Assembly: GCA_964510055.1 (NCBI GenBank)
Contig: CAZDZY010000133.1
Coordinates: forward strand, 1 to 6,369
Reading direction: 5' to 3'
DNA length: 6,369 bases
DNA from: DTFZ01 sp964510055
GTDB lineage: Bacteria; Bacillota; Clostridia; Christensenellales; SZUA-584
Under the pieces are notes generated by a model. The model ran no database searches and was not told the DNA's origin. It saw nothing but the letters and a program-made list of their open reading frames with translations. Shown in pieces: positions 1-5,644 of the stretch. Every line of letters starts with the position of its first letter. Position 1 is the stretch's first letter. Position numbers and translations under genes: made by a program.

Positions 1-186
1 CGGCGGGAATATGGGGATGGGAAATATCGGGCGTCTGAACGGAGGCCTGCGCGGGGGCCTATGCGGGGGCCTGAATGGGGGCCTGCCCATAGGGGGTCTG
101 TTCATCGGGGGCCTGCCCTCCGGGGGCCTGCCTTCCGGAGGCATGCCGCCGGGGCCGCGTTGTACTATATCAAAACCATCAGGCAT
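1..186 (-). CDS. Pro/Arg-rich repeat protein, 5' part (runs off left edge)
   Basis: The frame starts at an ATG at 186-184 and stays open to the window edge, giving 62 residues with no stop. An AAAGGAG ribosome binding site lies 8 bases upstream (RC of about 195-201), which is the best evidence that this strand is the coding one. After a short start (MPDGFDIVQRGPGG), residues 15-52 are degenerate repeats of the RPP type: two EGRPP, then RPPMN, RPPMG, RPPF, RPPH, RPPR, RPPF. A hydrophobic PIFPIPIFPP stretch follows at 53-62. There is no signal peptide or recognised domain in the visible part. Repeat units differ in length by whole codons, so the repeat is kept in phase. A long open frame on the plus strand here is a by-product of the repeat. 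I do not recognise the family. Low-complexity basic, proline-rich proteins occur among spore coat and surface proteins of Firmicutes, but that role is only a guess. It is transcribed divergently from the nucleoside kinase gene. Confidence 0.75.
   Translation of the reverse strand, partial: MPDGFDIVQRGPGGMPPEGRPPEGRPPMNRPPMGRPPFRPPHRPPRRPPFRRPIFPIPIFPP
14..153. repeat. In-phase GC-rich tandem repeat coding RPP units
   Basis: About nine imperfect copies of a GGGGGCCTG-type core (plus-strand reading) are spaced 9 to 15 bases apart, always by multiples of three. On the minus strand they encode (E/M)GRPP and RPP(F/H/R) units. Units shorten from left-hand protein residues to the right, from five residues to four. 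This is a coding low-complexity repeat, probably prone to slippage or recombination, not a CRISPR array. Confidence 0.7.
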
Positions 187-199
187 AAAATTAACTCCT

Positions 200-240
200 T
201 TCATAAATAACAACGATACGTTGTTAGTGTATTTTATGAA
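200..240. promoter_or_regulatory. Strong interrupted palindrome in the divergent intergenic region
   Basis: The inner core is a perfect 8+3+8 inverted repeat, TAACAACG-ATA-CGTTGTTA, at 208-226. Directly outside the left arm is TTCATAAA (200-207), and its exact complement TTTATGAA lies at 233-240, separated from the right arm by six extra bases (227-232). It sits between two divergent genes and just upstream of the left gene's ribosome binding site. It could be an operator for a dimeric regulator or a hairpin in the 5' leader of the left gene. The sequence alone does not decide. Confidence 0.5.
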
Positions 241-257
241 TAGCGCATATATTTTGT
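230..257 (-). promoter_or_regulatory. Candidate sporulation (SigK-like) promoter for the left-edge gene
   Basis: On the minus strand, CATAAAATA (238-230) fits the CATANNNTA form of a SigK -10 element. An AC dinucleotide (257-256) lies 17 bases upstream, as in the short SigK -35. The predicted start falls inside the palindrome at about 222. The motif is short and degenerate, so a chance match is quite possible. It would fit a late mother-cell coat gene. Confidence 0.25.
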
Positions 258-283
258 TAAAACCCGCCGCAAAAAAGTATAGT
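254..283 (+). promoter_or_regulatory. Candidate vegetative promoter for the nucleoside kinase gene
   Basis: TTGTTA (254-259) and TATAGT (278-283) are separated by 18 bases and lie about 57 bases before the ATG. Both boxes are imperfect matches to the SigA consensus. A second -10-like TATACT at 306-311 has no good -35 partner. Confidence 0.35.
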
Positions 284-339
284 GGAGAAAGAAACGCCAT
301 TGGGTTATACTATATATAAAAACAAAAAGAGGTATTCAT

Positions 340-1971
340 ATGACAGACGCCTTTTACGTTTTGCTTGATGACGGAGGATTTATAGAAATTAAAGGCGGGT
401 CGGCGCGCCTCTGCGATATCGCGCCGGATGTGTCGCCGGGCGCCGTATGCGCTGTTATGGACGGCAACCTGTGTTCGCTCGCCGACGAGGCAAGGCCGGG
501 CGCTCATATAAGATTCCTGCATCCCGAAAGCGATCAGCTTGCTTCGCGCGTCTTTTTACGCGGAGCGACGTTTCTGCTTTATTGCGCTGCGAAAGAGCTT
601 CTGCCCGGACGCGGCTTTACAGTTGAGCATTCTCTTTACGGCGGGATGTTCTGCACTATTCCCAATATAACGGATCAGGAGATCGCCGCTCTTGAGAAAA
701 AAGTAATCGAATATATTGCCGAAGATAAAGATTTTACGCTCACAAAGATGCAGGTAAGCGAAGCGAAAAGAATAATGCTGGACGAGGGGCTTTGCGCGAA
801 AGCGGCGCTGCTCGACTACCGCCCTTTCGATTATTACAGGCTGTACGAATACAGAGGGTATAAAAACTACTTTCACGGGATAATGCCAAAAAGCTCGGGG
901 TATCTTAAAGGTACGCGCCTTATCCCGTATTCGAACGGTTTTATACTTAAATATCCGGCGCCCTATGCCAAAGGCAATAAGCCGATAACGGATCAGCCGA
1001 AATATTCTTCGGTTTTCGCGAAAGCGGAAGAATGGGGGAGAGTGCTTCACGCTTCTTATATAGCCGACATGAACGAAATGCTCTCAAACGGCGGTATCTA
1101 TGACTTTATCGATATAAACGAGGCGCTGCATGAAATGACCATTTCGAATATCGCTCAGCAAATAGCGGTTAAGGCCGTACGCGTGGTGCTCATTGCCGGC
1201 CCGTCTTCATCCGGCAAAACGACGTTTGCGTCGAGGCTGGCGGTGCATCTGCGCGCGGCGGGAAGAAAGTGCAGGCCGATATCGCTGGACGACTATTATA
1301 AAAACCGGGACGACGTACCGCTGGACGATAAAGGGAAAAAGGACTTTGAGAGCATCGACGCTTTAGACGTTGAAAAGCTTAACGGCGACCTCGAGAAACT
1401 GCTGGCCTGCGAAGTGGCAAGCCTGCCGCAGTTTGATTTTTACACAGGCAAACGGAAAAAAGAAACGGTGCAGCTTTGTATCGACGACGACATACTTATA
1501 GTCGAAGGCATTCACGGCCTCAACGACGCCCTGACAAGAGACATCCCGGCGGACAAGAAGTTTAAGATATTCGTTTCCCCGCTGACAACGCTCAACATCG
1601 ACGAGCACAACGTGGTCTTTCCGGATGACCTGCGGCTTATACGCAGGCTGGCAAGGGACAAGCGTACAAGAGGATATTCGTTTGAGCAGACGTTTGAGAT
1701 ATGGGACTCCGTGCGAAGGGGCGAATATAAATATATATTGCCTTATCAGGAATCTGCGGATGTGATGTTCAACACAACGCTTCTGTATGAACCGCTTGTA
1801 CTTAAAAAGCATTGCTACGGCGACCTTTTGAAGTTTAAATCGGATATGCCTTATTACCCGGAAGCTCACAGCCTGCTGAAATTCTTAAATTATGTTTTGA
1901 GCTTTGAAGACGAAAACACTATCCCGATACACAGCCTTTTGCGGGAATTTATCGGGCCGGTAAAAATATGA
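340..1971 (+). CDS. Uridine kinase-like nucleoside kinase with N-terminal TGS/tRNA-synthetase-like region
   Basis: This 543-residue protein is expected to phosphorylate a nucleoside (uridine/cytidine type) with ATP or GTP in cytosolic pyrimidine salvage. The C-terminal half is a PRK/uridine kinase P-loop domain: Walker A GPSSSGKT at 287-294, SLDDYY at 315-320, DFESIDALD at 335-343, LPQFDFYTGKR at 362-372, the ILIVEGIHGLN strand at 385-395, and an Arg-rich lid RLIRRLARDKRTRG at 432-445. INPYQ-like ILPYQESAD follows at 466-474. Residues 1 to about 60 resemble a TGS domain and about 62-220 the second accessory domain of threonyl/alanyl-tRNA synthetases. This layout is known for a family of about 550-residue Firmicute proteins usually named nucleoside kinase; plain uridine kinases are about 210 residues. 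The ATG has an AGAGG ribosome binding site 7 bases upstream. The exact substrate and the job of the N-terminal part are not known from sequence. Confidence 0.9.
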   Translation: MTDAFYVLLDDGGFIEIKGGSARLCDIAPDVSPGAVCAVMDGNLCSLADEARPGAHIRFLHPESDQLASRVFLRGATFLLYCAAKELLPGRGFTVEHSLYGGMFCTIPNITDQEIAALEKKVIEYIAEDKDFTLTKMQVSEAKRIMLDEGLCAKAALLDYRPFDYYRLYEYRGYKNYFHGIMPKSSGYLKGTRLIPYSNGFILKYPAPYAKGNKPITDQPKYSSVFAKAEEWGRVLHASYIADMNEMLSNGGIYDFIDINEALHEMTISNIAQQIAVKAVRVVLIAGPSSSGKTTFASRLAVHLRAAGRKCRPISLDDYYKNRDDVPLDDKGKKDFESIDALDVEKLNGDLEKLLACEVASLPQFDFYTGKRKKETVQLCIDDDILIVEGIHGLNDALTRDIPADKKFKIFVSPLTTLNIDEHNVVFPDDLRLIRRLARDKRTRGYSFEQTFEIWDSVRRGEYKYILPYQESADVMFNTTLLYEPLVLKKHCYGDLLKFKSDMPYYPEAHSLLKFLNYVLSFEDENTIPIHSLLREFIGPVKI

Positions 1972-1990
1972 AAAAATAACATAAACATGC

Positions 1991-2036
1991 GCTAATAATT
2001 AGCCTCCGTTTAGTCAAAAATAAGTTCAAAGGAGGC
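1991..2036 (+). promoter_or_regulatory. Leader with two overlapping hairpins, one masking the lipoprotein ribosome binding site
   Basis: GCTAAT-A-ATTAGC at 1991-2003 is a perfect 6+1+6 palindrome. The bases GCCTCC at 2002-2007, followed by a bulged G and TTT (2009-2011), are complementary to AAAGGAGGC at 2028-2036, which is the ribosome binding site of the lipoprotein gene. The loop would be 16 bases. The two stems share 2002-2003, so they partly compete. This could lower or control translation, for example by temperature or a trans-acting factor. It could instead be chance pairing of an SD with a CCTCC. There is no U-tract, so it is not a terminator. Confidence 0.4.
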
Positions 2037-2042
2037 GATTTG

Positions 2043-2297
2043 ATGAAAAAACTGATTATTGCAATAATGATTATCATTGCGCTGGTTGCGGTTTTTGCGG
2101 CATGCACGAACCAAAACAATCAGCCTTCAGGCTCGGCTGGAACATCGCCAAGGGTTTCTACCCAGCCAAGCGTGCTGCCAAGCGCGAGATTAAGCCCGTC
2201 GGCGCCGCTTAGCCCGCTGCCTACAGTGAGCACTGGTATAGGGACCAGCCCGGGAACAGGAGCATCAGCAGGGACATCAGCCAGCAGGACACCGTAA
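2043..2297 (+). CDS. Small putative lipoprotein with Ser/Thr/Pro-rich tail
   Basis: The 84-residue product starts with a lysine pair and a long hydrophobic run (MKKLIIAIMIIIALVAVFAAC), ending in a lipobox-like FAAC with Cys21. The expected product is a lipid-anchored protein on the outer face of the membrane. The mature part (22-84) is almost entirely Ser, Thr, Pro, Gly and Ala, including SPSAPLSPLP and GTSPGTGASAGTSAS, so it looks disordered and stalk-like with no folded domain. The ATG at 2043 was chosen because AAAGGAGG ends 7 bases before it; a TTG at 2040 would leave only 4. The lipobox is slightly off consensus, with Phe instead of Leu at -3, so a plain membrane anchor is an alternative. 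It follows the nucleoside kinase by 71 bases and may be co-transcribed. No specific function is recognised. Confidence 0.7.
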   Translation: MKKLIIAIMIIIALVAVFAACTNQNNQPSGSAGTSPRVSTQPSVLPSARLSPSAPLSPLPTVSTGIGTSPGTGASAGTSASRTP

Positions 2298-2394
2298 CAA
2301 GCCTGGCAGGATCGGTGATTCATGGCAAGTAAGAAGGTGCTTTGAATATTATTTCAGGGCATTTTCTTCATTTGCCGCTTCCTTTTTTATTGAC

Positions 2395-2430
2395 AACAAA
2401 AAGAAAAACGCCGGCGGGTAATTTCCGGCG
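2395..2430 (-). terminator. Intrinsic terminator of the HTH-hydrolase-DUF4180 operon
   Basis: Read on the minus strand, CGCCGG (2430-2425), a 10-base loop and CCGGCG (2414-2409) form a perfect 6-bp GC stem. It is followed by a T-rich run, TTTTTCTTTTTG (2408-2397). It begins 7 bases after the DUF4180 stop codon, where a terminator is expected. The plus-strand side has no T-run, so it probably does not serve the lipoprotein gene. The remaining gap, 2298-2394, shows no gene or clear signal. Confidence 0.8.
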
Positions 2431-2437
2431 AATCATA

Positions 2438-2791
2438 TTAATTTGATATAAGTGATTTAACAGCTTCGTCCTTTGTTCCTTTAAAGAATATCTGGTTCCC
2501 TTTGTTGCATTCGTATATGAAACTTTTAAGGCTGCTGCTTTGCACGTTATCAAAATTTCCGACAATAGCTAGTTTCATATGGAAGTTGGAAAACTTCTGC
2601 AATATTTCGCCCGCGATCCCGGTCTTTAAGGAAAAGAATCCCTCGGGCAGCGTGTCTTCCTGCACGGCTATCCTTTCGCAGCCGTTCTGGAAAACTTCAG
2701 CCATTATATCCAGCATGTCTTGAACACCGCTTATCTTTAAGCCGGATAATACGGCAATCATTTTCCCGTTGCAGTTCTCATAGTTTATCAT
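2438..2791 (-). CDS. DUF4180 domain-containing protein
   Basis: The 117-residue product matches the pattern I know for DUF4180 over its full length: an N-terminal region leading to DMLDIMAEVFQNGCERIAV (25-43), the signature FFSLKTGIAGEILQKFSNF (52-70), a strand KLAIVGNF (73-80), and SFIYECNKGNQIFF (90-103). It is a small soluble alpha/beta protein with no signal peptide. The biochemical role of the family is unknown. Its ATG overlaps the stop of the hydrolase gene as ATGA, and the ribosome binding site is weak (GGAAGAAG), so translation is probably coupled to the hydrolase. An intrinsic terminator follows, making this the last gene of a three-gene operon. Family assignment rests on remembered signature motifs, not a search. 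Confidence 0.85.
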   Translation of the reverse strand: MINYENCNGKMIAVLSGLKISGVQDMLDIMAEVFQNGCERIAVQEDTLPEGFFSLKTGIAGEILQKFSNFHMKLAIVGNFDNVQSSSLKSFIYECNKGNQIFFKGTKDEAVKSLISN

Positions 2792-3636
2792 GTCGCGTTT
2801 CTTCTTCCGTTTATGAATTCTGCTATATCCCCGGCAAAGCCGATAAGAGCGTGCGGGAGGCCTTCGAGTACGCGTACATCCGCATGGGGGACGAGCGCTT
2901 TGAATCTTTTTGCGTTTTTCTCTGTAGGCATCAGCGCGTCGCTGTCTCCGGCCATATACAGCACCGGCATGCTTAATTTTTTGAGCAGCTTGTCAGGATA
3001 CGCGCCGTATCCGCTCGTGCGGGGGATATAGTATTTGCCTATCAGCCTGCTGAACGATAATACTTCTTCCGGCATCTCAATATCTCCGTATACCAGTTTG
3101 CCTATCTTGCCAAAATCGTTCCTTGAAGCGTAAGCAAGCGTTTTAAGCATAAACGAAGGCCGCATGTTGGATATTCCGCCCGAAGCAAGAAGCACAAGGC
3201 TTTCCACCCTCTCGGGATAATGCGACGCAAACGCGATGGACATCCAGCCGCCGAGAGAATTCCCGACAAACGCGGCTTTATCTATATCAAGGCCGTCGAA
3301 CACTTCTTTAAGCCAGTCGGCGTAATGCGCGCCGTTCTTGCTGTCCGGCCTGCTTTCGGCGCTTTTGCCCGGTTCGCCGATAATATCCACGGCATAAACC
3401 CTGCGCGTTTCACCGAGCGTCTCCACGTCGCCCATCCACATCGCCGAGTTTGTAGACGAGCCGTGCAGCAATATGACGGGCGGGCCGTTTTTAATACCGC
3501 AGGCGATCACGAACGTATCGCCATAACTCGTGGGAACAGTCTTTTTTTCATTTGCCATAGGCCAGTACTTTAATATCTCCTCGTATCTGTTGATTATCTC
3601 TTGTCTGCCTTCGTTCGACCTGTAAATGGAACTCAT
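2788..3636 (-). CDS. Alpha/beta hydrolase
   Basis: The 282-residue cytosolic enzyme has a complete alpha/beta hydrolase fold. The oxyanion-side HG motif is at 58-59 (ILLHGSSTN), the nucleophile elbow GNSLGG places Ser127, GDSDALMP gives Asp233 as the likely acid, and GLPHAL gives His262. Length is typical for single-domain esterases or lactonases of the BioH/carboxylesterase type; the substrate cannot be told. The ATG at 3636 is preferred because AAGGAGG lies just before it (RC of 3641-3647). An in-frame ATG at 3660, right after the stop of the HTH gene, has no ribosome binding site and would add eight residues that encode the SD itself. It sits 24 bases downstream of the HTH gene, and its stop overlaps the DUF4180 start, so all three are likely one transcript. 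Confidence 0.9.
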   Translation of the reverse strand: MSSIYRSNEGRQEIINRYEEILKYWPMANEKKTVPTSYGDTFVIACGIKNGPPVILLHGSSTNSAMWMGDVETLGETRRVYAVDIIGEPGKSAESRPDSKNGAHYADWLKEVFDGLDIDKAAFVGNSLGGWMSIAFASHYPERVESLVLLASGGISNMRPSFMLKTLAYASRNDFGKIGKLVYGDIEMPEEVLSFSRLIGKYYIPRTSGYGAYPDKLLKKLSMPVLYMAGDSDALMPTEKNAKRFKALVPHADVRVLEGLPHALIGFAGDIAEFINGRRNAT

Positions 3637-3660
3637 ATTTCCTCCTTCATTATTCAGCAT

Positions 3661-4092
3661 TTATGCGTTGTTTTCGCTTACGGCGGCAATACATTCAAGT
3701 ATCGCGGTAATAAACTGCGGGGTGCCCCAAAGCATGACGCGCACCTTTTTATCGCCAGCGGACCGCTGCACGTTAGCGCTGCTGGCACCGTATGAGGGAT
3801 CTTTCGAATTGAGAGCGGCTATAAGCATGCTCTCTATCCTGTCCGCTTCATCCCTGCCGCGGACCGTTATATCTGCCACTGCCGACACTTCGATGTTTGG
3901 AACAAACTCTGTGCTTTCCGCATATTCATCCCGGCCTTCTACAAATATACTTAAGTCATGTCCGTTTATGCGGTATTGCTTGCCGACTTTATTGGCGCGC
4001 AGTTTTCCTTCCGTTATATATCTTCTGAGCGTTTTTGGGTGAAGACGCAGCATTTCCGCCGCCTGCTCCACTGAAAACCATTTTTCATCCAT
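3661..4092 (-). CDS. Excisionase-type helix-turn-helix DNA-binding protein
   Basis: The 143-residue protein begins with a MerR/excisionase-like winged helix (HTH_17 type) at about 5-53: WFSVEQAAEMLRLHPKTLRR (5-24) is the HTH and the wing includes KLRANKVGKQYRI (30-42). Residues about 66-140 have a beta-alpha...beta-alpha pattern (VSAVADITVRG, then DEADRIESMLIAAL; later KVRVMLWG and PQFITAILECIAAV). This could be a small sensing or dimerisation domain, which I do not recognise. The start at 4092 is chosen for its CGGAGG ribosome binding site 8 bases upstream. The frame is open up to 4167, but those 25 residues have no SD of their own. As the first gene of the operon, with an inverted repeat over its promoter, it is probably an autoregulator (inference). 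There are no integrase or phage genes nearby, so a true excisionase role is unlikely. Confidence 0.85.
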   Translation of the reverse strand: MDEKWFSVEQAAEMLRLHPKTLRRYITEGKLRANKVGKQYRINGHDLSIFVEGRDEYAESTEFVPNIEVSAVADITVRGRDEADRIESMLIAALNSKDPSYGASSANVQRSAGDKKVRVMLWGTPQFITAILECIAAVSENNA

Positions 4093-4158
4093 AATACGAT
4101 CCTCCGTGTCATCAAACGTACCACAATGGGATATAAAAGTCAACAGAAATATAATTAA

Positions 4159-4178
4159 AGGGAACAATAGGGAACAAA
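4159..4178. repeat. Tandem 10-bp direct repeat in the operon leader
   Basis: AGGGAACAAT (4159-4168) is followed at once by AGGGAACAAA (4169-4178), differing only at the last base. The 10-bp spacing puts the copies on the same face of the DNA helix. They lie some 15-35 bases downstream of the predicted start of the minus-strand operon, a fair place for a roadblock-type operator of the HTH protein. Function is inferred. Confidence 0.45.
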
Positions 4179-4192
4179 TACTGAACTTAGTG

Positions 4193-4214
4193 TTGAGCGA
4201 TTATACTTGCTCAA
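4193..4214. promoter_or_regulatory. Inverted repeat straddling the -10 box (putative operator)
   Basis: TTGAGC (4193-4198) and GCTCAA (4209-4214) are perfect complements separated by 10 bases, and the minus-strand TATAAT lies between them. A protein bound here would block the promoter of the HTH-hydrolase-DUF4180 operon and might also influence the divergent zinc-ribbon gene. The HTH protein encoded first in the operon is the natural candidate binder. Confidence 0.45.
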
Positions 4215-4228
4215 AGTAATGTTCAATA
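4200..4228 (-). promoter_or_regulatory. Promoter of the HTH-hydrolase-DUF4180 operon
   Basis: The minus strand has a perfect TATAAT (4205-4200). Possible -35 boxes are TTGAAC (4226-4221, spacer 15) or TATTGA (4228-4223, spacer 17). Transcription would start near 4193, leaving a leader of about 100 bases. On the plus strand, a TATAAT at 4240-4245 may serve the zinc-ribbon gene, but I see no good -35 for it. Confidence 0.5.
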
Positions 4229-4273
4229 TAAAAAATTTATATAATATTACATGATAAATCAGGAGGAGTAAAA

Positions 4274-5596
4274 ATGTTTTGTCCGAATTGCCGGAAATAT
4301 TCGGAAGATGGCGCAGCATACTGCGATAACTGCGGGCACCAACTGCAGCCCGGGATAGTGCCGCAGCTGCCGCTGCAGGGCCGGAACATGGCAGGGCTTC
4401 AAAAAAGAAAACCGAAAGGAAGAAAAGGCCTGGTGATCGGGCTTATAGCGGGAACTGCAGCCCTTGCCGCTGTATTGGCCGCGGCGCTGCTCTTGCTGAC
4501 AGGCGGGCGATCGATAGTAGGCCTCTGGTACAGTGAAGGCCGCGGCGAAGTGATCGAATTCAGAGCGGACAACAGCTTTTATATCCGTTCGATATCGGAT
4601 GGTTATAAGGGCGAATATACATTTGACAAGTCAACAGGCGGCGGAACGGTTACGATCGAGGGCTATAAATATGAATTCACCGTCAGCAAAGACGAGGTGG
4701 AAGTGGATAAAGTCGGAACGTTTAAAAGAGCAGCTGGAAACTTCGACGCTGATGAATTTATGGCGCAGCTGCCGACGCCCGTAACTGGACCGACAGAAGC
4801 TCCTACACCCGAGCCGACCCCTGAGCCGACCCCTGCTGTGCAGGTGGTGGCGGGGCAGACGATAACGCTGCCGTTCGTCTTCGGCGAATGCACGGGCACT
4901 TACACGGGGGAGACGATAGGAGGGCTGCCGGAAGGCTATGGTACGTTTACGAACCCGGACGAGACCGGTATGTCGTGGATATATGAAGGCTGCTGGTCTG
5001 GGGGGCATATGAGCGGGGACGGGCAGACCACCTGGGAATACGGATTTTCGGAAGAAGGCGAATATGCGGATGACCTCTTGAACGGGGAGGGCAGCGAGTA
5101 CTGGTATGACAGGGTATATTATTCGGGAGGCTACCTTAACAGTACTTCCCACGGCAATGGCACGCTTTACAGTTATTTTGAAGAGCCAATATTTACAGGC
5201 GGTTTTTCGTACGGGTTTATTCAGGAAACAAAGGAAGCAAGGCAAGCAAGGCTCGAGCCGTTTAAATCGCAGTGCGCCGAAAGCAGCTGGGAAGAGATGT
5301 ATGACGCCTGTTACTATGAAACGAAAAAGTACGCATGCGCTGAAGGCACTGTTTTCGACGTATATGAATACGGAACGGGAAACGAGTATTACTGTGACTT
5401 CCTGATGTATGTGTCGGGCAAAGAAGATACGGGCCGCATACTTCAGGTATTCTACCGCATGAGCGAGGGAGAGCCTTATATAACCGAAGGGGGAGCGGTA
5501 AAGGTTTGGGGAACGACTGCTTACCTTTACTCTTATACGTCCGAGGGAAACGATTACCTTACCGTACCGACTATAGACGCGTGGAGCGTGGAATGA
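4274..5596 (+). CDS. Membrane-anchored zinc-ribbon protein with lipocalin-like, MORN and OB-like parts
   Basis: This 440-residue protein has a modular layout. Residues 1-22 form a zinc ribbon with CPNC (3-6) and CDNC (17-20). A basic stretch, KRKPKGRKG (44-52), precedes one transmembrane helix at about 53-76, so the ribbon should be cytosolic and the rest outside. Residues about 80-152 resemble the small lipocalin-like/DUF5640 type (IVGLWYSEGRGEVIEFRADN). A PTPEPTPEPTP linker (about 177-187) leads to MORN-like repeats at about 209-312 (GGLPEGYGTF, GGHMSGDGQTTW, DDLLNGEGSEYW, STSHGNGTLYS). Residues about 328-440, with GTVFDVYEYG, VKVWGTTAYLYSYTS and LTVPTIDAWSVE, look like the OB-like C-terminal domain seen in other Firmicute zinc-ribbon membrane proteins. 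AGGAGG lies 7 bases before the ATG. The function is unknown; a role in envelope sensing or assembly is possible. It appears to stand alone, divergent from the HTH operon. Confidence 0.85.
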   Translation: MFCPNCRKYSEDGAAYCDNCGHQLQPGIVPQLPLQGRNMAGLQKRKPKGRKGLVIGLIAGTAALAAVLAAALLLLTGGRSIVGLWYSEGRGEVIEFRADNSFYIRSISDGYKGEYTFDKSTGGGTVTIEGYKYEFTVSKDEVEVDKVGTFKRAAGNFDADEFMAQLPTPVTGPTEAPTPEPTPEPTPAVQVVAGQTITLPFVFGECTGTYTGETIGGLPEGYGTFTNPDETGMSWIYEGCWSGGHMSGDGQTTWEYGFSEEGEYADDLLNGEGSEYWYDRVYYSGGYLNSTSHGNGTLYSYFEEPIFTGGFSYGFIQETKEARQARLEPFKSQCAESSWEEMYDACYYETKKYACAEGTVFDVYEYGTGNEYYCDFLMYVSGKEDTGRILQVFYRMSEGEPYITEGGAVKVWGTTAYLYSYTSEGNDYLTVPTIDAWSVE

Positions 5597-5644
5597 TAAT
5601 TACCCCTGCAATTTACCTTTTATGGCATGCCTTGTAGCAAAATG

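Noticed and set aside
14..153. Regular GGGGGCC repeats as a CRISPR array or intergenic element
   Set aside because: Units are only 9-15 bases, have no unique spacers and keep a coding phase, so they are protein repeats.
11..319. Open plus-strand frame rich in Gly and Leu (GGL repeats)
   Set aside because: It has no ribosome binding site, is antisense to a minus-strand frame with a perfect SD, and its second half runs through AT-rich intergenic DNA and both candidate promoters.
556..1869. Long minus-strand open frames (556-1050 and 1363-1869) inside the nucleoside kinase gene
   Set aside because: They lie wholly opposite a clear enzyme gene, have no recognisable domains, and are explained by codon bias of the sense strand.
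3220..3573. Plus-strand open frame opposite the alpha/beta hydrolase
   Set aside because: The opposite strand carries all catalytic motifs of a hydrolase; this frame shows no family resemblance and no SD.
3661..4092. Excisionase-like gene as a sign of a phage or integrative element
   Set aside because: There is no integrase, attachment-site repeat or phage gene nearby, and this HTH type is common in ordinary regulators.
4093..4167. Upstream extension of the HTH gene to 4167 (hydrophobic MFPLIIFLLTF start)
   Set aside because: It looks like a signal anchor, but there is no SD before it, while CGGAGG lies at the right distance before the ATG at 4092, where homology to HTH proteins begins.
4631..5245. 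204-codon minus-strand frame opposite the zinc-ribbon protein
   Set aside because: The sense strand encodes repeats and a Pro/Thr linker that leave the reverse frame open by composition; no domain or SD was seen.
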